From Elusimicrobiota bacterium (GTDB lineage Bacteria > Elusimicrobiota > Endomicrobiia > Endomicrobiales > Endomicrobiaceae): 55,139 bases of DNA. Location: assembly GCA_031287735.1 (NCBI GenBank), contig JAITSO010000015.1, positions 1-55,139 of the forward strand. The letters are read 5' to 3'. How positions within the stretch are numbered: the first letter of the stretch is position 1; each line of letters starts with the position of its first letter. Position numbers and translations under genes: made by a program. Shown piece by piece: positions 42,359 to 51,280 of the stretch. The notes below the pieces were generated by a model. That model had not been told where the DNA came from. It searched no databases and saw nothing but the letters and a program-made list of their open reading frames with translations.

Positions 42359-43666
42359 ATGAAAAAATTGGTGTTGTTTTGTGCAAGCATTCTGGTTTTG
42401 TTTTTTTGTTGTTCAACTATTATTGCTCAGGAAAGCATATATCTTTCGTTGACGTCATCTGCAAAAAGGTTTGATATTGGGATAGAGGATTTTGTATCAG
42501 AGAATAAAAGTAAAGAAGAAATTGAGTTCGCAAAACTTTTGCAAGCAGTTATAGAAAACGACCTGTTGCTTTCTAGATACTTTAATATTGTAATCGAGGA
42601 TAGAATTAAGGATGATGACGTTAAAAACGAAATGCTTGATTATTGGAAAACTACAGGAGTAGGCACAATTTTAAGTGCAAGCGTATCTAAATTTGATAAC
42701 GATGTTGTTCTCGACATAAAACTTTTAGATGCAAATGCTGGTGACGTTATTTGGAAGAGAATTTATAAGTCAAACGTTTCCAATTACAGATATATGGCGC
42801 ATTCAGCAAGTGATGAAATTACGAGGGTATCTGCAGGTGAATTTGGAATTGCAAGGTCTAAAATAGCTTTTTCTAATAATACGACAAAGCATAAAGAGAT
42901 TTATATAGTAGATTACGACGGCTATAATTTACGCAAAGTTACCAATGACAATTCTATTAATATTCTTCCTAAGTGGTCTCCTGACGGTGAACGTATTGCT
43001 TATACGAGTTATGTTTACAACAATCCAGATTTATTCGAAATAAATATAGTGCAAAAAAAGCGGTACGCTTTATCTAGGCATAGAGGCTTAAACGTTGCAA
43101 GTGCTTATTCCCCAGATGGGTCGACTTTGGCAATTACATTATCAAAAGGTAGTGGTTATCCGGGTTTGTATTTAATAAATAACAACGGTGAAATTTTAAG
43201 ACAATTAGCAGTCGGATATTTTATAAGTACGAGTCCTTCGTTTTCGCCTAATGGACAGGAGATTGTTTTTGTTTCAGATAGACGGGGAATTCCACAAGTG
43301 TATATAATGAATGTTTATGGTGGAAATATTAGAGCACTTGGGACGGATGGGTTTTGCGATTCTCCTTCTTGGTCGCCGCGTGGTGATAAAATAGTTTTTA
43401 CTATGCGCCAGCACAATGCTAAAAACTTTGATTTATATATTTATGATTTGCATACTGCAAAAACAACAAAGCTAACTAAAAATAAAGGTAACAACGAAAA
43501 TCCTTCTTGGTCTCCGGATGGCAGGTTTATTGTTTTTAGTTCTGATAGAAGCGGAAAAGAGGAAATTTATATAATTGCTATTGACGGTTCCGGTTCAAGA
43601 AAACTTGTAGAAATTTCTGGCAGATCTTATACTCCATCGTGGTCTACTTCTAATACTAAACAATAG
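42359..43666 (+). CDS. tolB: Tol-Pal system protein TolB
   Basis: Periplasmic beta-propeller that shuttles between Pal and TolA. 435 residues. Signal peptide of about 23 residues ending STIIAQ, an N-terminal alpha/beta domain to about 160, then propeller blades each with the WSPDG-type turn: LPKWSPDGERIAYTSY, SAYSPDGSTLA, SPSFSPNGQEIVFVSD, SPSWSPRGDKIVFT and NPSWSPDGRFIVFSSD. It follows the TolA-like gene by 3 nt. Confidence 0.93.
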   Translation: MKKLVLFCASILVLFFCCSTIIAQESIYLSLTSSAKRFDIGIEDFVSENKSKEEIEFAKLLQAVIENDLLLSRYFNIVIEDRIKDDDVKNEMLDYWKTTGVGTILSASVSKFDNDVVLDIKLLDANAGDVIWKRIYKSNVSNYRYMAHSASDEITRVSAGEFGIARSKIAFSNNTTKHKEIYIVDYDGYNLRKVTNDNSINILPKWSPDGERIAYTSYVYNNPDLFEINIVQKKRYALSRHRGLNVASAYSPDGSTLAITLSKGSGYPGLYLINNNGEILRQLAVGYFISTSPSFSPNGQEIVFVSDRRGIPQVYIMNVYGGNIRALGTDGFCDSPSWSPRGDKIVFTMRQHNAKNFDLYIYDLHTAKTTKLTKNKGNNENPSWSPDGRFIVFSSDRSGKEEIYIIAIDGSGSRKLVEISGRSYTPSWSTSNTKQ

Positions 43667-43939
43667 CTAACGAATTATTAGTCAGTTAATAAATTTGGTA
43701 ATAGACGGTAAAATATAATCTATGGTGTTTGAAGGTGTTAGCCGAAAAGAATAAAATGAAAATGAGCGACTGTGCGTAAAACAAAAGAACTGTCTGTTTC
43801 TAATTTATGAAACGAACATAACAACAATGTTATTTTAAAGACCAGTGTGTACCAAAAAATGTGGGTTTTATGCATTGATTGTCAATATGATGTTCTGCTT
43901 TTGAATAGAAATCAATTTACGTGTTTTTTGCGTTGAAGT
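43667..43939. other. non-coding gap between tolB and the tRNA promoter
   Basis: About 270 nt without any frame of interest. TATAAT occurs at 43714-43719 but lacks a spaced -35 box. No repeat from the other loci was recognised here. Confidence 0.4.
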
Positions 43940-43968
43940 TTGACAATGAAAAAACCGTTTGATAGACT
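43940..43968 (+). promoter_or_regulatory. promoter of the tRNA-Lys/tRNA-Glu unit
   Basis: TTGACA (43940-43945), 17 nt, TAGACT (43963-43968). Transcription would begin near 43975, 32 nt ahead of the first tRNA. Confidence 0.6.
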
Positions 43969-44006
43969 AGCAGGTATTGTTTTGCTCGTCGCAGTCTATG
44001 CAAAAA

Positions 44007-44079
44007 GGGTCCGTAGCTCAGTCGGTAGAGCACCTCACTTTTAATGAGGTTGTCGTGCGTTCGAGCCGCACCGGACTCA
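44007..44079 (+). tRNA. tRNA-Lys (anticodon UUU)
   Basis: 73 nt. Acceptor stem GGGTCCG with CGGACTC, D-arm GCTC...GAGC, anticodon stem CCTCA/TGAGG around loop CTTTTAA (anticodon TTT), T-arm TGCGTTCGAGCCGCA. Discriminator A; CCA is not encoded. Confidence 0.97.
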
Positions 44080-44104
44080 TATGCATCTGTAAGGAACTTC
44101 TTAT

Positions 44105-44177
44105 GCTCCCATCGTCTAGGGGTCTAGGACACAGGATTTTCAATCCTGCGACACGAGTTCAAATCTCGTTGGGAGCG
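44105..44177 (+). tRNA. tRNA-Glu (anticodon UUC)
   Basis: 73 nt. Acceptor GCTCCCA with TGGGAGC, anticodon stem CAGGA/TCCTG around loop TTTTCAA (anticodon TTC), T-arm ACGAGTTCAAATCTCGT. Discriminator G; CCA is not encoded. Lies 25 nt after tRNA-Lys. Confidence 0.97.
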
Positions 44178-44216
44178 TGTTTCGGTTTTTAAGTTAACAA
44201 ATAATTTTTATACTAC

Positions 44217-44252
44217 AACCGTTTAAGCTTTTTAGGTTTAAACGGTTATTTT
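44217..44252 (+). terminator. hairpin between tRNA-Glu and purA
   Basis: AACCGTTTAA (44217-44226) pairs perfectly with TTAAACGGTT (44238-44247), loop of 11 nt, followed by ATTTTAT. It may end the tRNA transcript. Because it ends 17 nt before the purA start, it could also act as an attenuator or fold over the purA leader. Confidence 0.5.
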
Positions 44253-44264
44253 ATGGAAGGTCAT

Positions 44265-45554
44265 ATGGCAACATTAGTTATTTTAGGAACTCAGTGGGGA
44301 GATGAAGGAAAAGGCAAGGTTGTTCATTATTTTGCAAAGCAAGCTGATTATATTGTTCGTTATCAAGGAGGCAATAACGCAGGTCATACATTAATTTACG
44401 AAAACAAACCTTTTGTCTTGCACTTGGTACCATCCGGTATTCTGTTTCCAAAAAAAACATGTTTAATTGCGAACGGAGTTGTAGTCGACCCCAAATCATT
44501 GAAAGAAGAAATTGCTTTTTTAGAAAGCAAAAAAATTTCGGTTCAGGATAGATTTTTTATAAGCGAGCAGGCGCATATTATACTTCCTTATCATAAACTT
44601 GTTGACGAGATACTTGAAGAAGATCAAATAAAAATAGGTACAACAAAAAGAGGTATAGGACCTGCTTATTCAGATAAAGTTAAAAGAATAGGTATAAGAG
44701 TTATTGACTACTTAGAAAGAGATGTTTTTGAATATTTGCTCGAAAAAAATATAGCCGAAAAAATGGCTATATTAAAAAAGGCAAAAGTTGATGTTGAGCA
44801 GTTAAAAGATAGTATATTAAAAGACCACAAACATCTCTCTAAATTTTTAAAACCGTTTGTCGCAAACACGAGTCTTATAATTGAGACAGCAATAGATAAA
44901 AATAAAAAAGTTCTATTTGAAAGCGCTCAAGGGACATTGCTTGATTTAGATTTCGGAACCTACCCTTTTGTTACATCGTCTAATCCTATTGCGGGTGGTG
45001 TTTGTTCTGGAGTTGGAATAGGACCTACAAAAATAAATAAAGTTTTAGGTGTGGTGAAAGCCTATGTTACAAGAGTTGGCGAAGGACCTTTTCCTACGGA
45101 ACTTTTTGACAAGACGTCTGGGTTTTTAAGAGAAAAAGGAGTGGAATATGGTGCTACCACAGGAAGACCACGTCGGTGTGGCTGGTTTGATGCTGTTGTC
45201 GTTCGGCATAGTGTGCGAATAAGTGGCATAAAAAATTTAATTCTTACAAAACTAGACTGTATGGAAAATATGGAAAAAATTAAAATTTGTACTGCATATA
45301 AGTATAAAGGTAAAATTTATAAAGAATTTCCATCATCGCGAACAGTACAAAAATACGCAAAACCTGTTTATGAAGAAATGAGTGGATTTAAAGGTCAAAT
45401 TAGAGGTATTGCGGATTTCAAAAAACTACCCATAAATGCTCAAAAGTACGTTAGACGTTTGGAAGAACTTGTCATTGCTCAAATTGATTTGATATCTCTT
45501 GGCAGAAAAAGAGAAGAAACTATTGAAGTTAGAAAAAATATTAAATGGTTTTAA
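44265..45554 (+). CDS. purA: adenylosuccinate synthetase
   Basis: Joins IMP and aspartate with GTP in AMP synthesis. 429 residues. VILGTQWGDEGKGKVVHYFA holds the GDEGKGK loop with the catalytic Asp. GGNNAGHTL has the catalytic His, then TTKRGIGPAYSDK, SSNPIAGGVCSGVG and GATTGRPRRCGWFD (IMP/GTP sites). ATG 44265 follows GGAAGG (44255-44260); the in-frame 44253 start lies within that site. No promoter distinct from the tRNA unit was recognised. Confidence 0.96.
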   Translation: MATLVILGTQWGDEGKGKVVHYFAKQADYIVRYQGGNNAGHTLIYENKPFVLHLVPSGILFPKKTCLIANGVVVDPKSLKEEIAFLESKKISVQDRFFISEQAHIILPYHKLVDEILEEDQIKIGTTKRGIGPAYSDKVKRIGIRVIDYLERDVFEYLLEKNIAEKMAILKKAKVDVEQLKDSILKDHKHLSKFLKPFVANTSLIIETAIDKNKKVLFESAQGTLLDLDFGTYPFVTSSNPIAGGVCSGVGIGPTKINKVLGVVKAYVTRVGEGPFPTELFDKTSGFLREKGVEYGATTGRPRRCGWFDAVVVRHSVRISGIKNLILTKLDCMENMEKIKICTAYKYKGKIYKEFPSSRTVQKYAKPVYEEMSGFKGQIRGIADFKKLPINAQKYVRRLEELVIAQIDLISLGRKREETIEVRKNIKWF

Positions 45555-45596
45555 AAAAATAACAGTCATTGCGAAAGCGTAACGCTTAAGAAATAT

Positions 45597-45728
45597 GATC
45601 TCGTTTTTGAAAATATCTACAACATTCCTTTCACCTCATTGCATTCTATATATCAGTTGCAAACTGCAAAGCAAAATAATTTTCTATTCTATAAGTGCGT
45701 ATTGGAATATGATTTATTCTTTCGTTAA
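45597..45728 (+). pseudogene. short relic resembling an FGGY sugar kinase (rhamnulokinase-like)
   Basis: In one frame about 43 codons read DLVFENIYNIPFTSLHSIYQ, then LQTAKQNNFLFYK and EYDLFF, before TAA at 45726. The spacing of the IYN..F...SIYQL and NN......L..DLF elements resembles rhamnulokinases. It is too short to be certain. It ends where the ABC fragment begins, suggesting a deletion joined two dead genes. Confidence 0.3.
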
Positions 45729-45900
45729 AGACGGGCTGAAGGTCATTATGAGTACGTGTTATATGGATGAGGCGGAAAGAGCTAATAAAGTTTATGTTTT
45801 AAATAGTGGGAATTTAATCGGCGGCGGAAAGTTATCTGATATTTTAGAAAAACATAATTTAAACAAAATAGAAGAGCTGTTTTTGCAAAGTGCAAAATAA
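45709..45900 (+). pseudogene. 3' fragment of an ABC exporter ATPase
   Basis: About 60 codons, SFVKDGLKVIMSTCYMDEAE onward through VLNSGNLIGGGKLSDIL. This is the H-loop (normally STHYMDEAE, here the His is Cys) and the end of an ABC-2 type ATPase. No Walker A, signature or Walker B lies upstream. Confidence 0.75.
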
Positions 45901-46249
45901 AGATATCATGGTTTATGACAAACACAAGAGATATGTGATTTTATTTTGTGGCCGAAGCATAAAATTAACAATTAGAAAATTTTTTAGATTAAGAAAAATT
46001 GCCATCAGAGATATTTTTTATGCGTTTACCGTGTGCAAATTTACCATTTTTTAATGGGAATAGGAAAAAAATAATTGACGACAACCCTAAAAAGGGATAT
46101 AAAAATTATCTGTTGAGTTACATTTTAAGAAAAGTAGTATGTGAAAATTTCTAAAAAAAGTGAACAAAGCAAGCAGTTGCCGTTAATTCCTATTTTAAGG
46201 AACGATTTCGCTTTACCTAAAAGTTTAACGAGGTATTTTTTGTGGAAAA

Positions 46250-46972
46250 ATTCACGGAACTGCAATAGAAGTTGAAAATTTGAATATAACTTTTGGGACA
46301 TTCAAAGTTGTTGACAATATTTCTTTCAGTGTTGGCAAACGCGAAATTTTTGGGTTTTTGGGTGCAAACGGTGCCGGCAAAACTACAACTATACGTGCTA
46401 TTTGCGGGATATTAAAACCAACTTCCGGAATTATTAAATTAAATGGAACCAACATACCCGGCAATGTTTTTGCATTAAAAAAACAATAGGTTATATGTCG
46501 CAAAAATTTAGTCTTTGCAAATACTTGAGCGTTAGAGAAAACATAGAATTTTCAGGTGTTTTTTTACACAATATGAATGGAAAAGAAATAGTAAAGCGAA
46601 AAGCAAAACTTTTTGAATTTATTCATTTTGACGGCGACGAAAACAAAAAAGCTGGCGAATTATCTTTAGTCGTTAGGCAGGCTGTCGCTTTATGCACTGC
46701 AGTTTTACATAAATCCGGAAATTCTTTTTCTTGATGAACCTACAGCGGGTGTTTCGCCAAATACAAGAGTTTCTTTTTGGCATTTAATAAAAGAACTCGT
46801 CAAAGAAGGCAAAGCCATTTTGTAACCACGCATTATATGGACGAAGCTGAATATTCTAACAATATCGCTTTTATGAGAAGCGGTCGCATTGCAGCGTTAG
46901 GTTCTGTACAAGTTTAAACGTATAGAACCTTCTCTTGAAGATGTTTTCCTAAAAAGTGCAAGCATAAAATGA
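46250..46972 (+). pseudogene. frameshifted ABC-2 exporter ATPase
   Basis: Nearly a complete ATPase, but broken. IEVENLNITFGTFKVVDNIS, Walker A GANGAGKTTT and GILKPTSGIIKLNG are in one frame to a stop near 46488. YMSQKFSLCKYLSVRENIEF and a ruined signature (LSLVVRQ instead of LSGGMRQ) follow in a second. [15 protein letters not shown] (Walker B) is in a third, and TTHYMDEAE follows another shift near 46822. PSLEDVFLKSASIK ends in TGA at 46970, overlapping the ATG of the permease relic. With the fragment before it, this resembles a YbhF-type double ATPase or two neighbouring ATPases. Confidence 0.85.
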
Positions 46973-47450
46973 TAAGAAAAACAGCGGTTAAAGCTCTTGA
47001 CTTAAAAGAATATAGACATATAAGCCGCGATTCATTGTTCTCATATTTGTGCTTTTGCTTCCTTTAATTCTTGTAGTTTTTTCGGAGCAATAATTGATTT
47101 AGATTACAAACATATTCCTATAGCGGTTAAAGATAATGACAATAGTTAAATGTCGTGCTCTTTTTTAATATATTTAGCACATCACAGTATTTTAATTTGA
47201 GTAGAATGCAAACTATGTAGCAAGTTTACAGCAATCTTTATAAAAATGATTCCCCGGCAATTTTAATCATAGAATCTGATTTTTCAAAAAATATAGTAAA
47301 AGTGATTCCGTTTAGCAATTAGCAGAAGCAGCAAAGTGTCGTCTACTTGTTGATAAGCATCACTTTAGATATGTTTTCAGGTGGATATTTTTTTTGCAAG
47401 ATCTGGTTTAAGTTGCGATATCAAATTGATAAATCAGACTAAATGGACAT
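46969..47450 (+). pseudogene. heavily decayed ABC-2 permease
   Basis: Frames patched by eye give MIRKTAVKALDLKEYRHISR, LLPLILVVF, then IDLDYKHIPIAVKDNDNS (47089 onward) and VYSNLYKNDSPAILIIESDF. KE-HI-RD at the start, the D-KHIP-AV-D-D-S strand and an IP/IES-DFS segment are the hallmarks of YbhS/YbhR-type ABC-2 permeases. At least five stops or shifts interrupt it. Nothing further is readable up to 47690. Confidence 0.65.
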
Positions 47451-47694
47451 TTTCGTTGAATTGTATTCGAATCTCATTGAAAATGCAGTGCCAGTAAATG
47501 TGAATCTTTAACTACACTAATTATTTTAGCATCATAAATAGTTCGTCTACCTATATCAACTGTTATCAGTTATGTTTAGTATAGATTTGCAATGAAGAAA
47601 TTTAGTAGTTTTTGCCTAAGTTGGATTATTTTGATAACATGCGAGCGTTCGGTACTCATTTTTTGTTTGTGAAATTTTAGTGGGAAGGTCTTTT

Positions 47695-48096
47695 ATGGGA
47701 ATGGAAGAAGAAAAACTTGACGATAAGTCGTCCTTGTCTGATATAATAAATAATTTTGAAACGCAAATAAAATATTCTGACATCAGTGATGAGTTAAAAA
47801 ATTCTTTTTCAACCTCGATGCTTAAATTAAAAAATAAATTATTAGAGATGCACGTTGAGCTTGAAACAGAAGACGACGATTCTGAAGCATTGATGAAGCT
47901 TGCCAAGGAAAACGAAAAAACAGAAAGAACTTACGATGTGCAAGGGTTGCTTATAGGTGGTGCTATTGGAATTGTGGTAGGAGTGTTGATTTCTTTTGAT
48001 GTTATTTTTGCAATGGAAATAGGAATGTTTGTTGGACTTGTCTTTGGAGTAAGAAAAAAACGTCCGATGAAAGATGAGCAGTCAGATAAAAAATAA
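47695..48096 (+). CDS. small membrane protein of unknown function
   Basis: 133 residues, not recognised. The first 80 residues are polar and acidic, probably helical (LSDIINNFETQIKYSDIS, LKNKLLEMHVELETEDDD). Then come two hydrophobic segments, LLIGGAIGIVVGVLISF and AMEIGMFVGLVFGV, with glycine-zipper spacing, and a basic end RKKRPMK. The topology is therefore a soluble N-terminus and a C-terminal membrane hairpin. GGGAAGG lies six nt before ATG 47695. It sits alone between the dead exporter and bioB. Confidence 0.65.
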   Translation: MGMEEEKLDDKSSLSDIINNFETQIKYSDISDELKNSFSTSMLKLKNKLLEMHVELETEDDDSEALMKLAKENEKTERTYDVQGLLIGGAIGIVVGVLISFDVIFAMEIGMFVGLVFGVRKKRPMKDEQSDKK

Positions 48097-48171
48097 ATCG
48101 AATTACATTACATGCCAATCATACGAAAAGACTATTAGATTGTTTTGTTGTCGAGTATAGTGCTAAATTTT

Positions 48172-49155
48172 ATGAACAAAACATGCATAAAAAATATTTT
48201 GCAAAAAGCAGAGAACGAAATTGAACTTTCATGCGAGGAAGCGTTTTCCATTTTGGATTGTCCTGATGAGTATTTAGATGAAATAATTTTAACGGCTTTT
48301 AAAATCAGGCGAAAATATAAAGGTTTGAATGTAGAAATTCAAATACTTTCAAATGCAAAGAGTGGGAATTGTAGCGAAAACTGTTTTTATTGTTCACAAT
48401 CTGCAAGCTCTAAATCTGAAATAGAAAAATATAGTCTAATCTCGTTTGAAAAACTATCTTTAACTTCACAAATCGCAAAACAAAAAAAACTCTCAAGGCA
48501 TTGCATAGGTTTAAGTGGGATTTATTTTAGTGATAAAGAAATCGATGATTTTGCAAAACTTGTCAGAGAAATCAAATCAAAAGATCAAAACCCAATTTGT
48601 TGTTCCATAGGTTTTTTAACAGAAGAGCAAGCACAAAAATTAAAAAATGCAGGCGTAAACAGAATAAACCATAATTTAAATACAAGCCGTTCTTTTTATC
48701 CTAAAATATGTTCAACACATACGTATGACCAAAGACTACAAAACATAGAACGTTTGCAGAATATTGGGTTTGAAATTTGCTGTGGAGCGCTTTTTGGACT
48801 TGGCGAAAAAAAGAGCGACGTTGTGGAATTGCTTTTTGAGTTAAAGCGGTTAAAACCGGAATCGGTTCCGATAAATTTTCTTATTCCTATTAAAGGTTCT
48901 ATCATGGAAAAAGCGGATGTGTCGTATTTAACCTGTAAGTATTGCCTTAAAATTTTATCACTTGCCAGGTTTTTGATACCTAAAAGTTCTATTCGTTGTG
49001 CTGCTGGCAGAGAAATTTATTTTAAAGACAGAGAAAAAGATTTGTTGTCAATAGTAGACTCTATTTTTGCATCAGGATATCTAACAGCTGAAGGAGAAAG
49101 TGTTGACAATACCGTAAAATTGATAGAAGAGAATGGTTTCTCATATTGTATTTAA
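48172..49155 (+). CDS. bioB: biotin synthase
   Basis: Radical-SAM enzyme inserting sulfur into dethiobiotin. 327 residues. LSNAKSGNCSENCFYCSQSA gives the CxxxCxxC of the 4Fe-4S cluster. Further Cys are in HCIGLSG, ICCSIGF and FEICCGALFGLGE, and the Arg ligand is in IRCAAGREIYF; these supply the 2Fe-2S site. ATG 48172 is used; an in-frame TTG at 48145 exists and neither has a clear ribosome site. No bioA, bioD or bioF is nearby, so dethiobiotin must come from elsewhere. Confidence 0.9.
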   Translation: MNKTCIKNILQKAENEIELSCEEAFSILDCPDEYLDEIILTAFKIRRKYKGLNVEIQILSNAKSGNCSENCFYCSQSASSKSEIEKYSLISFEKLSLTSQIAKQKKLSRHCIGLSGIYFSDKEIDDFAKLVREIKSKDQNPICCSIGFLTEEQAQKLKNAGVNRINHNLNTSRSFYPKICSTHTYDQRLQNIERLQNIGFEICCGALFGLGEKKSDVVELLFELKRLKPESVPINFLIPIKGSIMEKADVSYLTCKYCLKILSLARFLIPKSSIRCAAGREIYFKDREKDLLSIVDSIFASGYLTAEGESVDNTVKLIEENGFSYCI

Positions 49156-49208
49156 TATGGATTCTCTAATAAAATTTCTATTAAAAAAAAAAACAAAAAG
49201 GCGACAAA

Positions 49209-49796
49209 ATGAAACAAAGGAAAGCTAAAATTATCCGTAAAACAAAAGAAACGAATATTTTAGTTGAAATAAACCTTGACAAATGTCAAGAACCGAAAAT
49301 TTCTACAACCATAGGATTTCTTGACCATATGCTTACGCTTTTTGCTGTTCATTGTGGAATTTATATAAAAATTATGGCTTTAGGCGACACGCATATAGAT
49401 GACCATCACCTTGTTGAAGATACTGGAATCGCTATGGGACAGGCGTTAAAATCTGCACTTGGTGATAAAAAAGGAATTGCAAGGTATGGAAATTTTTTGC
49501 TTCCTATGGACGAGGCTCTAAGTTATATTGCTTTAGATTTGTCAGGTAGATTTTTCTTAAGTTATTGCGTTGATATTAAATTTCAAAAAACAGGTTTTAA
49601 TTACGATTTGATCCAAGAATTCTTCTATGCTTTTGCTTCTTTTGCCTGTATTACTTTGCATATAAAAATGATACAGGGTAGAAATAATCACCATATTGCT
49701 GAAAGCGTTTTTAAAGGATTCGGCCGCACTCTGCGTCAGGCAATTGCTTTTTCAAAAGACAAAAGCAGAATCCCATCTACAAAGGGAATTTTGTAA
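49209..49796 (+). CDS. hisB: imidazoleglycerol-phosphate dehydratase
   Basis: Sixth reaction of histidine synthesis. 195 residues, monofunctional. The metal-binding repeats are GFLDHMLTLFAVHCG, then DTHIDDHHLVEDTGIAMGQAL and GRNNHHIAESVFKGFGRTLRQA. The usual YGxNxHH reads IQGRNNHH. AAGG is seven nt before the ATG. The other his genes are not here apart from hisG (28468). Confidence 0.94.
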   Translation: MKQRKAKIIRKTKETNILVEINLDKCQEPKISTTIGFLDHMLTLFAVHCGIYIKIMALGDTHIDDHHLVEDTGIAMGQALKSALGDKKGIARYGNFLLPMDEALSYIALDLSGRFFLSYCVDIKFQKTGFNYDLIQEFFYAFASFACITLHIKMIQGRNNHHIAESVFKGFGRTLRQAIAFSKDKSRIPSTKGIL

Positions 49797-49844
49797 AGTG
49801 TATCAATTTTTATAAATCCAATAAACACAAACAGGAAGCAATGT

Positions 49845-51266
49845 ATGCTTTTTACCTCTCCGATTTTCTTGTGTCTTTTTCTACCGGTTTTGTTTGCAGT
49901 TTACGTTTTAGTTGCTCCCACTTTCAGAATTCATGTATTGCTTGCAGCGTCTTTATTTTTTTATTCTTGGGGTGAACCTAAAGCTGTTTTTATAATGACA
50001 ACGCTTATAATTATCACTTGGATTGCTGGCAATTTAATAGCCGAAACTACAAAACAAAAAAATAAAAACATATTTATTACCCTAGGAATTTGCACAAATT
50101 TACTAGCACTTTTCACATACAAGTATTTAAATTTTTTTATAGAAAATATAAATTTTTTAGGGTTTAACATAAATGATCCAAAACTGCCTTTGCCGATAGG
50201 AATTTCTTTTTATACCTTTCAAGCAATATCATACCTTGTGGATGTCTACCGCAGAACAATTAAACCGTCAAAAAGTTTTATAAATTTTGCCACATACATT
50301 TCATTATTCCCACAATTAGTGATGGGACCTATAATTAGATTTAAATTCATTCAAAACAGTTTTAAAGATAGAAAAATTAACCTTAATAATATATTTTACG
50401 GTCTGCAAAGATTTATTATGGGATTTGGAAAAAAAATTTTGATAGCAGACACTATGGCAATTATAGCAGACACTATTTTTAGTTCGCCTGCAGAGTCTAT
50501 ACCATTTTTAATTTCTTGGCTTGGTGCTCTTGCTTTTTTGCTGCAATTATACTACGACTTTTCGGGGTATTCTGATATGGCAATAGGACTTGGCAGAATG
50601 TTTAATTTTAGATTTCCAGAAAACTTTAAGTACCCTTATTCAGCAATTTCAATTCAAGATTTTTGGTTTCGCTGGCATATATCATTAACAAGTTTCTTTA
50701 GAAATTATCTTCACCGTCCTCTAGCTATTAAATTAAAACGGCTTAAATTCCATCCTATTTTTACTAAATATTTTCTTTTGTTTTTAACAACTATTTGTAT
50801 AGGTCTATGGCATGGAGCTGCTTGGAACTTTGTTTTTTTAGGTGTTTTTATCGCTTTAGCCCATGGATTGTCTATGCTGTTTTTGCGTAGTAGAAACGGA
50901 ATGATTAATCTTAAAAATTTTAAAATTGTATTAAATATTTTTTTTGTTTTTACGCTTTTGCCAATAGGAATGGTTGTGTTTAGATCGTCAAGTTTACGCT
51001 ATGCTTTTAATTATTTAAAAATAATGATCACAGGAAACTCTAATTATTCATTAGCTTCTTTCAGCAGGGCTTTAGACTTCATTTCAATAACTAACGGAAT
51101 TACTTTAGTTATAGCTATAGTTCTTTGTTATCCAGTAATGGCAAAAATACGTATTAAATATAGAAATCATCCTCTGTGGTTGTGCTTGTTGTTTATAATT
51201 TTCTTTTTATCTTTTGCGATTAGCTCTACAAAAACATTGATTCCGTTTTTATATTTTAAATTTTAA
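49845..51266 (+). CDS. MBOAT-family O-acyltransferase, AlgI/PatB type
   Basis: Polytopic membrane protein that moves acetyl groups across the membrane for polysaccharide or peptidoglycan O-acetylation. 473 residues, about ten or more helices. LFFYSWGEPKAVFIM, PIGISFYTFQAISYLVDVYR, PQLVMGPIIRF and DFWFRWHISLTSFFRNYLHRP are AlgI blocks. The catalytic His is in CIGLWHGAAWNFVFLG. AGGAAG sits before the ATG. The AlgJ-like gene follows by 14 nt, the usual pairing. Confidence 0.9.
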   Translation: MLFTSPIFLCLFLPVLFAVYVLVAPTFRIHVLLAASLFFYSWGEPKAVFIMTTLIIITWIAGNLIAETTKQKNKNIFITLGICTNLLALFTYKYLNFFIENINFLGFNINDPKLPLPIGISFYTFQAISYLVDVYRRTIKPSKSFINFATYISLFPQLVMGPIIRFKFIQNSFKDRKINLNNIFYGLQRFIMGFGKKILIADTMAIIADTIFSSPAESIPFLISWLGALAFLLQLYYDFSGYSDMAIGLGRMFNFRFPENFKYPYSAISIQDFWFRWHISLTSFFRNYLHRPLAIKLKRLKFHPIFTKYFLLFLTTICIGLWHGAAWNFVFLGVFIALAHGLSMLFLRSRNGMINLKNFKIVLNIFFVFTLLPIGMVVFRSSSLRYAFNYLKIMITGNSNYSLASFSRALDFISITNGITLVIAIVLCYPVMAKIRIKYRNHPLWLCLLFIIFFLSFAISSTKTLIPFLYFKF

Positions 51267-51280
51267 CAGGTTAATGAAAT

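Noticed and set aside
43977..44192. Open frame of 71 codons
   Set aside because: It covers both tRNA genes and is non-coding.
47460..47690. Further coding remnants after the permease relic
   Set aside because: No frame gives more than a few family-like residues, so nothing beyond non-coding sequence is claimed.
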